64,000 nt of DNA. It comes from Burkholderia sp. IMCC1007 (GTDB taxonomy: Bacteria; Pseudomonadota; Gammaproteobacteria; Burkholderiales; Burkholderiaceae). How positions within the stretch are numbered: the stretch's first letter is position 1; every line of letters begins with the position of its first letter. Below are positions 50,711 through 59,208 of this stretch, one piece after another. A program made the translations under genes and the position numbers. The stretch lies in assembly GCF_027257875.1 (NCBI RefSeq), contig NZ_JAPVQY010000029.1, positions 28,466 through 92,465 of the forward strand. The letters run 5' to 3'. A model generated the notes under the pieces. That model was given only the letters and a program-made list of their open reading frames with translations, did not search any database and was not told where the DNA came from.

Positions 50711-53428
50711 ATGGCCCACAATCTCCACAAGACCCTCAAGGAATTCGACAGCGGTTCCGGCAAAGGCAAGTTCTACTCGCTGCCGCAGCTCGGCAAGGAA
50801 CTGAAGACGAAGATCGAGCGTCTGCCGGTGTCGATCCGTATCGTGCTCGAGTCCGTGCTGCGCAACTACGACGGCAAGAAGATCACGGAAGAGCACATCG
50901 AGCAGCTCGCGAACTGGAAGCCGACCGCGAAGCGCGTCGACGAGATTCCGTTCGTGGTGTCGCGTGTGGTGCTGCAGGACTTCACGGGCGTGCCGCTGCT
51001 CGCCGACATCGCGGCCATGCGCGGCGTCGCGGAGCGCACGGGCAAGGATCCGAAGAAGATCGAGCCGCTGGTGCCGGTCGATCTCGTCGTCGACCACTCG
51101 GTGCAGATCGACTACTTCCGCCAGAAGGACGCGCTCGACCTGAACATGAAGCTGGAATTCCAGCGCAACAACGAGCGCTACCAGTTCATGAAGTGGGGCA
51201 TGCAGGCGTTCGACACGTTCAAGGTCGTGCCGCCGGGCGTCGGCATCGTCCACCAGGTGAACCTCGAATATCTCGCGCGCGGCGTCCACAAGAAGGCGGA
51301 CGGCGGCGACACCGTGTACTACCCGGACACCCTCGTCGGCACGGACAGCCACACGACGATGATCAACGGCATCGGCGTGGTCGGCTGGGGCGTGGGCGGC
51401 ATCGAGGCGGAAGCCGGCATGCTCGGCCAGCCGGTGTACTTCCTGACCCCGGACGTGGTCGGCGTCGAGCTGAAGGGCAAGCTGCGCGAAGGCGTGACGG
51501 CCACCGATCTGGTGCTGACCATCACCGAAATGCTGCGCAAGGAGAAGGTCGTCGGCAAGTTCGTCGAGTTCTTCGGCGAAGGCACGAAGTCGCTGTCGCT
51601 GCCGGACCGCGCGACGATCGGCAACATGGCGCCGGAATACGGCGCGACGATGGGCTTCTTCCCGGTCGACGAGAAGACCATCGAGTACTTCGAAGGCACG
51701 GGCCGCACGCAGGCCGAAATCGCCGCGTTCGAGAATTACTTCAAGGCGCAGAACCTGTTCGGCATCCCGCAGGCCGGCGACATCGACTACACGACGACGG
51801 TCACGCTCGACCTCGCGACGGTCGCACCGTCGCTGGCCGGCCCGAAGCGCCCGCAGGACCGCATCGAGATCGGCCACGTCAAGTCGACGTTCACCGACCT
51901 GTTCTCGAAGCCGGTCGCGGAGAACGGCTTCGCGAAGAAGGCGGATGATCTGGACGCGCAATACACGACGAGCAACGGCGTCGACGTGAAGAACGGCGAC
52001 GTGCTGATCGCCGCGATCACGTCGTGCACGAACACGTCGAACCCGAGCGTGCTGCTGGCCGCCGGCCTGCTCGCGAAGAAGGCGGTCGAAGCCGGCCTCA
52101 CGGTCGATCCGAAGATCAAGACCTCGCTCGCGCCGGGATCGCGCATCGTCACCGAGTACCTGACGAAGACGGGCCTGCTGCCCTACCTGTCGAAGCTCGG
52201 CTTCGAAGTCGCGGCGTACGGCTGCACGACCTGTATCGGCAACGCGGGCGACCTGACGCCGGAACTGAACGAAGCGATCACGAAGAACGACATCGTCGCG
52301 GCGGCCGTGCTGTCGGGCAACCGCAACTTCGAAGCGCGCATCCACCCGAACATCCGCGCGAACTTCCTCGCGTCGCCGCCGCTCGTCGTTGCGTACGCGA
52401 TCGCCGGCAACATCACGCGCGACCTGATGACCGAGCCGGTCGGCAAGGGCAAGGGCGGCCGCGACATCTACATCGGCGACATCTGGCCGACGAGCGAGGA
52501 AATCCACGCGCTGCTCAAGTTCGCGCTCGATCCGAAGAAGTTCGAGGACAACTACTCGAAGCTGACCAAGAAGGGCGACCTCTGGAGCAAGATCGAGGGC
52601 GAGACGGGCGAAGTCTACGACTGGCCGAAGTCGACCTACATCGCGGAGCCGCCGTTCTTCGGCAACGACTTCTCGATGGAGCCGGCCGCATCGATCCCGA
52701 CGGTCCAGGGCGCGCGCGCACTGGGCATCTTCGGCGACTCGGTCACGACCGACCACATCAGCCCGGCAGGCTCGATCAAGGAAGATTCGCCGGCAGGCAA
52801 GTGGCTGAAGGAAAACGGCGTGCAGAAGGCCGATTTCAACAGCTACGGCTCGCGCCGCGGCAACCATGACGTGATGATGCGCGGCACGTTCGCGAACGTC
52901 CGGATCAAGAACCTGATGATCCCGGCGAAGGCAGACGGCACGCGCGTCGAAGGCGGCCTGACGATCCACCAGCCGAGCGGCGAACAGCAGTCGATCTACG
53001 ATGCAGCGATGCAGTACGTCGAGGCCGGCACGCCGACCGTCGTGTTCGCGGGCGAAGAGTACGGCACGGGCTCGTCGCGCGACTGGGCCGCGAAGGGCAC
53101 GCAGCTGCTCGGCGTGAAGGCCGTGATCGCACGCAGCTTCGAGCGGATCCACCGCTCGAACCTGGTCGGCATGGGCGTGCTGCCGCTGCAGTTCAAGGGC
53201 GCGGACAGCGTGCAGTCGCTCGGCATCACCGGCGAAGAGACCTACGACATCGAAGGCCTCGGCGACGACTTCAAGCCGCAGCAGGACGTCACGCTCGTGA
53301 TCCATCGCAAGAACGGCGAAACGCAGCGCGTGCCGGTGCTGCTGCGCATCGATACGCCGATCGAAGTCGACTACTACAAGCACGGCGGGATCCTGCCGTT
53401 CGTGCTGCGCTCGCTGCTCGCAGCGTAA
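50711..53428 (+). CDS. acnA: Aconitate hydratase A
   Basis: The 905-residue monomeric aconitase isomerises citrate to isocitrate. The [4Fe-4S] ligands are Cys439 (ITSCTNTSNPSVLL), Cys505 and Cys508 (GCTTCIGNAG). The C-terminal swivel has EEYGTGSSRDWAAKGTQLLG with the active-site Ser/Arg. ATG 50711 was chosen (MAHNLHKTLKEF) with AGGA upstream. AcnA of this IRP-like type is usually the stress-stable form; no other aconitase is in the window. Confidence 0.95.
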   Translation: MAHNLHKTLKEFDSGSGKGKFYSLPQLGKELKTKIERLPVSIRIVLESVLRNYDGKKITEEHIEQLANWKPTAKRVDEIPFVVSRVVLQDFTGVPLLADIAAMRGVAERTGKDPKKIEPLVPVDLVVDHSVQIDYFRQKDALDLNMKLEFQRNNERYQFMKWGMQAFDTFKVVPPGVGIVHQVNLEYLARGVHKKADGGDTVYYPDTLVGTDSHTTMINGIGVVGWGVGGIEAEAGMLGQPVYFLTPDVVGVELKGKLREGVTATDLVLTITEMLRKEKVVGKFVEFFGEGTKSLSLPDRATIGNMAPEYGATMGFFPVDEKTIEYFEGTGRTQAEIAAFENYFKAQNLFGIPQAGDIDYTTTVTLDLATVAPSLAGPKRPQDRIEIGHVKSTFTDLFSKPVAENGFAKKADDLDAQYTTSNGVDVKNGDVLIAAITSCTNTSNPSVLLAAGLLAKKAVEAGLTVDPKIKTSLAPGSRIVTEYLTKTGLLPYLSKLGFEVAAYGCTTCIGNAGDLTPELNEAITKNDIVAAAVLSGNRNFEARIHPNIRANFLASPPLVVAYAIAGNITRDLMTEPVGKGKGGRDIYIGDIWPTSEEIHALLKFALDPKKFEDNYSKLTKKGDLWSKIEGETGEVYDWPKSTYIAEPPFFGNDFSMEPAASIPTVQGARALGIFGDSVTTDHISPAGSIKEDSPAGKWLKENGVQKADFNSYGSRRGNHDVMMRGTFANVRIKNLMIPAKADGTRVEGGLTIHQPSGEQQSIYDAAMQYVEAGTPTVVFAGEEYGTGSSRDWAAKGTQLLGVKAVIARSFERIHRSNLVGMGVLPLQFKGADSVQSLGITGEETYDIEGLGDDFKPQQDVTLVIHRKNGETQRVPVLLRIDTPIEVDYYKHGGILPFVLRSLLAA

Positions 53429-53486
53429 GCGCGCGGCCGTTGCAGGTGCCGCAGCCGCCTCGCGGGCGGTTGCGGCCGATTTGGAT

Positions 53487-53513
53487 GCCCGACCTCGTGT
53501 CGGGCTTTTTTTT
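53487..53513 (+). terminator. Intrinsic terminator of acnA
   Basis: GCCCGAC and GTCGGGC around a short loop are followed by eight T residues, 59 bases past the acnA stop. Confidence 0.92.
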
Positions 53514-53607
53514 GCCTGCGCGCCCCGTTTGGCGCGCGGCGTAGCGCCGACCGCACGGCGGCGCCCCGCTTTCGCGGGACGTCACCGGCCGGCATCCGGC
53601 TCGCGCG

Positions 53608-54048
53608 TCACGCCGCCTTGCTGCTTCGCGCCTTCGCGCCCGCGGAGGAACCCGATCGCGCGTTCTTCTTCAGATGCGTGCGGTTGTATTCGATCGCCGC
53701 ACGCACGAGGTTTTTCAACGCCCGCTTGTCGATCTTGTCGCCTTCGAAGAAATCGATCGCGCGCCGCGCATTGCCTTCGAGACCGTCGTTGAACAACTGG
53801 TCGGGATCGGGCAGTTTCGCCCCGTGCATGAAGGTCAGCTTCACCTTGCCCTTGTGCGCGTTCGCCACTGCGATCATCCCGTCGCACGACCATACGGGGC
53901 TGCCCATCCATTTCCATTCCTCGACGATGCCCGCTTGCGCGTCGAGGATCGTCTGGCGCAGCTCGGCGAAGGTCTTGCCGCGCCAGTCGGCGATGCCGGC
54001 GATCAGCGCGTCGATGCGCTCCGACGGCGTGAGATCGGTTGTGCTCAT
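53608..54048 (-). CDS. DUF1801 domain protein
   Basis: The 146-residue protein has a YdhG/DUF1801-like core (LRQTILDAQAGIVEEWKWMGSPVWSCDGMIAVANAHKGKVKLTF, residues about 30-73) and a basic Ala/Ser/Lys-rich tail. Family function is unknown. It is third in a coupled operon: its ATG overlaps the preceding stop by 4 bases. Confidence 0.82.
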   Translation of the reverse strand: MSTTDLTPSERIDALIAGIADWRGKTFAELRQTILDAQAGIVEEWKWMGSPVWSCDGMIAVANAHKGKVKLTFMHGAKLPDPDQLFNDGLEGNARRAIDFFEGDKIDKRALKNLVRAAIEYNRTHLKKNARSGSSAGAKARSSKAA

Positions 54049-54476
54049 GCGTGGGCCTCCGTGCCTTCATCGGGACGCGCGAGCACCTGTTCGAGCGATG
54101 CGAAGAATTGCGTCCACCCGTGCTGAGCGCCGCGGTATGCCTGTTCCTGGTCGGTGCGGAAACCGGCCTGCTCCATGCGCAGCAGCGTGCCGCCGGCGGT
54201 CGGCGTGAGCGTCCACGTGACGACGCTTTCGAGGCCGTACGCAGCCCACGTATAGGACAGCGCGCGCGGCGGCTCGATCGTCAGCACCTTGCAGTCGACC
54301 GAACCCCAGTCGGCGCGGAAGCTGAATGCGTGGCCCGCGACGGGCGCGAAATCGCTCTGCATCAGCCACGCCTCGAGCAGGTGCGGTTGCGTGAGCGCGC
54401 GCCAGATCTTCTCCGGCGGATGCGGCAGTTCCCGTTCGACGACGACGGTACGTGTTTCCGTGGTGGGCTGGTTCAT
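54045..54476 (-). CDS. SRPBCC (AHSA1-like) domain protein
   Basis: The 143-residue AHSA1/activator-of-Hsp90-like fold begins VERELPHPPEKIWRALTQP and has LEAWLMQSDFAPVAGHAF and VTWTLTPTAGGTLLRMEQAGF. Such proteins bind hydrophobic ligands in a deep cavity. The ArsR-SRPBCC pairing is common, but the ligand is rarely known. Both ends overlap neighbours by 4 bases (ATGA). Confidence 0.85.
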   Translation of the reverse strand: MNQPTTETRTVVVERELPHPPEKIWRALTQPHLLEAWLMQSDFAPVAGHAFSFRADWGSVDCKVLTIEPPRALSYTWAAYGLESVVTWTLTPTAGGTLLRMEQAGFRTDQEQAYRGAQHGWTQFFASLEQVLARPDEGTEAHA

Positions 54477-54808
54477 TGGTCCATCCTCTTCAACAGATCT
54501 TCAAGAGCATCGAACCGGGTCTGCCAGAAGCCGGCCATCTGGCTGGTCCAGTCGATCAACGGAGTCAGCGCCTGCGGCTGCGCGCTGTAGTGCGTCTGCC
54601 GGCCTTCGTGGCGATCGCTCACGAGCCCGGCCTGCTTCAGCACACCCAGATGCTTCGATACCGCCGGCTGCGACACGCCCGCATGGGCCGTCAGCGCGGC
54701 AACCGTCAGCTCGCCCTCCTCGCACAGCCGCTCGAAGAGCGCGCGGCGCGTCGGATCGGCGAGTGTCCGGAACAGCATGTCGTGGGTGTTTTGCATGGTT
54801 GAATTCAT
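54473..54808 (-). CDS. ArsR family transcriptional regulator
   Basis: The 111-residue winged-helix regulator has the typical FRTLADPTRRALFERLCEEGELTVAAL and SQPAVSKHLGVLKQAGLVS helices and no metal-binding Cys pair, so it probably senses something other than metals. It heads the coupled three-gene operon. ATG 54808 sits inside a palindrome; ATG 54796 is the alternative. Confidence 0.88.
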   Translation of the reverse strand: MNSTMQNTHDMLFRTLADPTRRALFERLCEEGELTVAALTAHAGVSQPAVSKHLGVLKQAGLVSDRHEGRQTHYSAQPQALTPLIDWTSQMAGFWQTRFDALEDLLKRMDQ

Positions 54809-54823
54809 AACCCGATGGTTATG
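54806..54823. promoter_or_regulatory. Palindrome overlapping the ArsR gene start
   Basis: CATAACC and GGTTATG are separated by 4 bases, directly over the possible start codon at 54808. This is a likely self-regulatory operator. The overlap suggests the downstream ATG at 54796 could be the true start. Confidence 0.6.
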
Positions 54824-54880
54824 GATTGAAGGATAGCGCGAGATCGCCACAGGTCAAGGCGGAATTTCGCGGGGTGACGT

Positions 54881-55099
54881 CGGGACGAAGGCGTGTACGA
54901 GTGCAACAACCGCGGCTATCCGGGCGGCGCGAACGACACGGTATCGTGGCCGGCGGCTTCGCCGCACGTGGTCGCGGTCGGCGGCACGACGCTGTACACC
55001 ACGTCGGGTGGTGCGTTGTCGAACGAGACGGTATGGCACGAGGGCCTGGACATCGCGAACTTCGACAAGCCGATCCAGACGGGCGGCTACCGAGCGTGA
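54881..55099 (+). pseudogene. Remnant of a peptidase S53 (sedolisin/kumamolisin-like) gene
   Basis: About 70 codons encode VSWPAASPHVVAVGGTTLYT and GGALSNETVWHEGLD, matching the block just before the catalytic Ser of S53 peptidases. The preceding SGD motif appears frameshifted at 54879-54890, with an in-frame stop just upstream. The catalytic Ser region and C-terminus are missing. It lies in a 356-base gap between the ArsR and MFS genes; nothing else is supported there. Confidence 0.7.
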
Positions 55100-55164
55100 T
55101 GTGATGGCCCGCGCGCGGCGACGATCCGGCGCGCACAGGTCGAAGCATGTGCGGGCGCCGCGTG

Positions 55165-56583
55165 CTACTCCGTCGCCGGCTCCTTCACCGGCGCCGATGC
55201 AACCGGCGCGCCGGCCCGATGCGACGGCGCGAACAGCCGCAGCCCGCTCGCGACGCTCGCAGCGCCGGCAAAGCCCGCACCGAGCATCAGCGCCAGCGTC
55301 GGCCCGTGCCGCCCTGCGATCCCGAACGACAGCGCGACGAGCGCCGCTCCCGTCGCCTGCCCGATCAGCCGCGCGGTCGCGATGATCCCGCTCGCGCCGC
55401 CGCTGCGCTCGGGCGGCGCGCTCGACATCAGCGCTTTCAGGTTCGGCGACTGGAAAAAGCCGAAGCCCGCGCCGCACAGCATCATCCGCCAGCCGATATC
55501 GACGACGCCCGGTGACACCGGCAGCGCGGCAAGCGACACCATCCCCGCACTCAGCAACGCGAGGCCGATCGCGCCGAGCAGCCCGGGCGGATAACGATCC
55601 GACAGCCGCCCCGCGATCGGCGCGGCGAGCGCGACGATCGCCGACCACGGCGTCATCAGGAATCCCGTCTCGACCGCGTTGCGATGCAGCACGGTTTCGA
55701 AGTAGAACGGCAGCGACACGAACGCGAGCCCCTGCGCGGCGAACGCGCACACGGCCGTCAGCGCGGACAGCGTGAACACGGGCCGGCGGAACAGGTCGAC
55801 CGGCAGCATCGGCGCCGGATGCCCGGCCTGGCGGCGGATCAGCAGCCAGCCGAACGCAAGCGCGACCGCCGCTGCCGCGCACACGACGGAGAGCGGCCCG
55901 CGCTGCGCGAATTCGCCGAGCGCGAAGATCAGCGACGCGAACGTGATCACGTTGAACAGCGCGGCCACCGGATCGAACGCATGCTTGCCGCGCGCCGTCT
56001 GCGGCAGCGATGGGATCGCCACGGCGAGCGCGAACACGCCGAGCGGCACGTTCACCGCGAACAGCCACGGCCACGCGGCGACCGACAGGATCAGCGACGC
56101 GATCGTCGGCCCGACCGCGAACGACACGCCGACGACGAGCGCGTTGAAGCCGACGCCGCGCCCGAGCCGGTGCGCGGGAAACAGGTTGCGGATCAGCGCG
56201 ACGTTCACGCTCATGATCGCGCTCGCGCCGAAGCCCTGCACGATCCGCGCGGCCGTCAGCTGCGGCAGCGTCGCTGCGAGCGCGCAGCCGAGCGACGCGA
56301 GCGTAAACACCGCGAGGCCCGCGATATACACGCGCTTGTGGCCGACGATGTCGCCGAGCGCCGCGAACGGCAGCAGCGTCGCGACCATCGCGAGCTGATA
56401 TGCGTTGATGATCCACACCGACGCGGCCGGCGACGCGTGCAGGTCGGCGGCGATCGCGGGCAGCGCGGTGTTCGCGATCGCGGTGTCGAGCGTCGCGAGC
56501 GCGACGGCCAGCAGCACGGCGGACATCGCGCGCCAGTTGACGGCCGGCTCCCGGGTGCCGGCGGGGGATGCGAATTCGGACAA
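55165..56583 (-). CDS. MFS drug exporter (DHA2/EmrB-QacA type, 14-segment)
   Basis: The transporter (472 residues from the chosen TTG) has the DHA2 motif LDTAIANTALPAIAADL in the first membrane segment and GDIVGHKRVYIAGLAVF (motif A). About 14 hydrophobic segments follow. It would export drugs or metabolites by proton antiport; the substrate is unknown. TTG 56583 gives a natural N-terminus (SEFASPAGTREPAVNWRAM) with a weak GAG upstream. GTG 56673 would add 30 basic residues, and ATG 56526 would cut into segment one. Confidence 0.8.
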   Translation of the reverse strand: MSEFASPAGTREPAVNWRAMSAVLLAVALATLDTAIANTALPAIAADLHASPAASVWIINAYQLAMVATLLPFAALGDIVGHKRVYIAGLAVFTLASLGCALAATLPQLTAARIVQGFGASAIMSVNVALIRNLFPAHRLGRGVGFNALVVGVSFAVGPTIASLILSVAAWPWLFAVNVPLGVFALAVAIPSLPQTARGKHAFDPVAALFNVITFASLIFALGEFAQRGPLSVVCAAAAVALAFGWLLIRRQAGHPAPMLPVDLFRRPVFTLSALTAVCAFAAQGLAFVSLPFYFETVLHRNAVETGFLMTPWSAIVALAAPIAGRLSDRYPPGLLGAIGLALLSAGMVSLAALPVSPGVVDIGWRMMLCGAGFGFFQSPNLKALMSSAPPERSGGASGIIATARLIGQATGAALVALSFGIAGRHGPTLALMLGAGFAGAASVASGLRLFAPSHRAGAPVASAPVKEPATE

Positions 56584-56947
56584 GATGAGGCTCGGCTGAC
56601 GAGCGACGCGCTGCGTCGCGGGTTGAGCGGCGCGGCGACGGCGGACCTGCAACAGGGGCCGAACGCGCGTCACCGAGAGCCGTATTGTTGCAGAGCCGCA
56701 TCGAACGTGCAGGCGGCCGCCACGTCAGTCAGCGAAACGAAAGCTTGCGAGATGCCGTGCCTTGCGCGGCATTGATGCACATAACGATCGACGATCCGGC
56801 GGCTGCCGGGCGGCCTTGCGGGCTCGCGCCCCAGCTTCGTCGTGTCGGCGCCGGCGGCCGGCCTGACCGCGTCTGCCGGCGACATCACGCATCGGCAATG
56901 CGCCGATGCGTGGCAAGCGCCCACCGCCGTCGCGCCATCGCGTCAGG
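56584..56947. other. Intergenic region between MFS gene and polyamine permease gene
   Basis: About 360 bases with no supported gene. A perfect 10-bp stem with 5-base loop lies at 56887-56911 (ACGCATCGGC / GCCGATGCGT), 37 bases beyond the permease stop on the minus strand. It has no U-tract but may help end that operon. The rest shows no clear signal. Confidence 0.5.
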
Positions 56948-57784
56948 TCAGCTCACCGCACGTCGCGCATTGCGCCCGCGCAGCCATTCGAGCGCGAGCA
57001 GCAGGCTCGTCGAGAAGATGATCAGGATCGTTGCGAGCGCAGCGATCGTCGGGCTGATGTTCTCGCGGATCCCGGTGAACATCTGGCGCGGCAGCGTCGT
57101 CTGGTCCGCGCCCGCGAGGAACAGTGTGACGACGACTTCGTCGAACGACGTCGCGAATGCGAACAGCGCGCCCGACATCACGCCCGGCGCGATCACCGGC
57201 AGCGTCACGCGGAAAAACGTCGTCACCGGATTCGCGCCGAGCGACAAGCTCGCGCGCACCAAGTTGTAATTGAAGCCCTGCAGCGTAGCGGCAACCGTCG
57301 TGACGACGAACGGCACGCCGAGCGCAGCGTGCGCGGCGATCAGGCCCGTGTACGTATTCGCGAGCCCGAGCGGCGCGAAGAACAAATACATGCCGACGCC
57401 GACCACCACCACCGGCACGATCATCGGCGACAGCAGCACGGCCATCAGCAGCGCCTTGCCGCGGAAGTTCGCCTTCGTGAGCCCGATCGCGGCAAGCGTG
57501 CCGAGCACGGTCGCGACGACGGTCGCCGACGGCGCGACGATGAAGCTGTTCTTCGCGGCCATCCGCCACTCGTCGGACGCGATCAGGTTCTCGTACCAGC
57601 GCGTCGAGAAGCCGGGGATCGGATAGACGAGGAACGTGCTCGACGAAAACGACAGCGGCACGATCGCGAGCACCGGCAGGATCAGGTACAGCAGCGTCAG
57701 CACGACGAGCACGCGCAACGCGACGTACCACGCGCGCTCGACGAACGACATGTGCGGCGCGAACAGCGGCCTGGCGAGTTTCAT
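56948..57784 (-). CDS. Polyamine-type ABC transporter permease (PotC-like)
   Basis: The 278-residue permease has six membrane segments and the BPD-transport EAA loop ASLSLGANPVTTFFRVTLPVIAPG (near 180-203). It is paired with a PotB-like permease, a PotD-like binding protein and a PotA-like ATPase, the set used for putrescine/spermidine or related amines. ATG 57784 is preferred over ATG 57793 because AAGGGG is then about nine bases away. Confidence 0.85.
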   Translation of the reverse strand: MKLARPLFAPHMSFVERAWYVALRVLVVLTLLYLILPVLAIVPLSFSSSTFLVYPIPGFSTRWYENLIASDEWRMAAKNSFIVAPSATVVATVLGTLAAIGLTKANFRGKALLMAVLLSPMIVPVVVVGVGMYLFFAPLGLANTYTGLIAAHAALGVPFVVTTVAATLQGFNYNLVRASLSLGANPVTTFFRVTLPVIAPGVMSGALFAFATSFDEVVVTLFLAGADQTTLPRQMFTGIRENISPTIAALATILIIFSTSLLLALEWLRGRNARRAVS

Positions 57785-57845
57785 GATCGGCATCCCCTTC
57801 TCGTATTGCGTATTCGTATTGCGTGTGTCGTGCCGGGCGCGACGC

Positions 57846-59111
57846 TCAGCCGAGGCTCACGTTCGAGCGCGTGAAGCGCCCGTACACCGCATACAGCACC
57901 AGGGTCGCGGCGAGCAGCAGGCCGCCGAGCGCGCACGCCATGCCCCAGTTGATCGTCACGTTCGTGAAGTACGCGACGTAGTAGCTGACCATCTGGTCGT
58001 TCGGACCGCCAAGCAGCGCGGGCGTGATGTAGTAGCCGATCGCGAGGATGAACACGAGCAGCGCACCCGCGCCGATGCCCGGATAGGTCTGCGGCACGTA
58101 CACGCGCCAGAACGCGGCGAACGGGTGGCTCCCGAGCGACACGGCCGCGCGCTGGTAGGTCGGCGGAATCGACTTCATCACGCTGTAGAGCGGCAGGATC
58201 ATGAACGGGAGCAGGATGTGCGTCATCGAGATGTATACGCCGACGCGGTTGAACAGCAGCGTCAGCGGATGCGAGATCAACCCGCTGCCGATCAGCGCCT
58301 TGTTGATCAGCCCTTCGCTTTGCAGCAGCACGATCCACGCGGCGACACGCACCAGCACCGATGTCCAGAACGGAATCAGAACGAGAATCATCACGAGGTT
58401 CGCGCGGCGCTCCGACAGCGTCGAGATCCAGTACGCGAGCGGATAGCCGAGCAGCAGCGCGAACAGCGTGACCGCGACGCCGATCACGAACGTGCGGCCG
58501 AAGATCGCGAGGTAGATCGACTGGTCGGGATCGGCCTGCACGATGTGCCCGAAGCCGTCCTGCTTGTGGTCGAGCGACGCCAGCAGGTAGAACGGCGACA
58601 GCTGGCTGCCGTTCTTCGCGATCGCCTGCCAGTATGTGGCATCCCCCCAGCGGGAATCGAGGTCGATCAGCTTCGCGCGCGTCTGGGCGGGCGTGAGCGC
58701 CGCGGCGGCCGCATCGTTGTCGCCCTTCAGCGGCATCGCGCGCGCCGTCTTCGCGACGAGCGAACGATAGCCGGGAATTTCGGTGTTCAGGCGCCGCGCG
58801 AGCGCGCCCATCGCCTCGCTGTCGGCGACCTTCGTCATGTCGGCCGCGAGTGCGGCATACGCGGCGTCGGGCGGCGGTGTCTTGCGGTCCCAGCCCGACA
58901 GCGCGGCGACCGTGGTCGGCAGCGCGGTCGCGATCTCGGGGTTCTGCACCGCGCGCGTGAGCAGCGTGCCGATCGGCACGACGAAGATGAGCAACAGGAA
59001 GATCGCAAGCGGCGCGATCAGCAGCAGCGCCATCGTGCGCTTGCGGGCCTCGGCAGCCTTCAGTTCGCGCTTGAGCGCGGCTGTCGACGGCGAGGAAGGA
59101 GCGATCGTCAT
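57846..59111 (-). CDS. Polyamine-type ABC transporter permease (PotB-like) with a large periplasmic insertion
   Basis: The 421-residue permease is longer than the usual 280-300 residues. Between the first membrane segment (about 27-50) and the second (about 195) is an insertion of roughly 140 residues of hydrophilic, helix-like sequence. The rest, with the EAA loop AAVSLGSHPFAAFWRVYVPQTYPG, is standard. ATG 59111 is 14 bases from GGAGAG; TTG 59120, five bases from it, is an equally good start. Confidence 0.83.
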   Translation of the reverse strand: MTIAPSSPSTAALKRELKAAEARKRTMALLLIAPLAIFLLLIFVVPIGTLLTRAVQNPEIATALPTTVAALSGWDRKTPPPDAAYAALAADMTKVADSEAMGALARRLNTEIPGYRSLVAKTARAMPLKGDNDAAAAALTPAQTRAKLIDLDSRWGDATYWQAIAKNGSQLSPFYLLASLDHKQDGFGHIVQADPDQSIYLAIFGRTFVIGVAVTLFALLLGYPLAYWISTLSERRANLVMILVLIPFWTSVLVRVAAWIVLLQSEGLINKALIGSGLISHPLTLLFNRVGVYISMTHILLPFMILPLYSVMKSIPPTYQRAAVSLGSHPFAAFWRVYVPQTYPGIGAGALLVFILAIGYYITPALLGGPNDQMVSYYVAYFTNVTINWGMACALGGLLLAATLVLYAVYGRFTRSNVSLG

Positions 59112-59208
59112 CGTGTTCAACGGTTCTCTCCGGCCGGGCGCGATCCGGCGGAATGCCGCGCGACGCGTCAAGCGCCGCGCGGCCGGTTGCATCAGGATCC
59201 CTGAACGG

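Noticed and set aside
50666..53383. 905-codon minus-strand ORF opposite acnA
   Set aside because: Same length as acnA and pure shadow composition; acnA has all catalytic residues.
56670..56924. 84-codon minus-strand ORF between the MFS and permease genes
   Set aside because: Starts without a ribosome site and shows no family motif; could be a remnant but there is no positive evidence.
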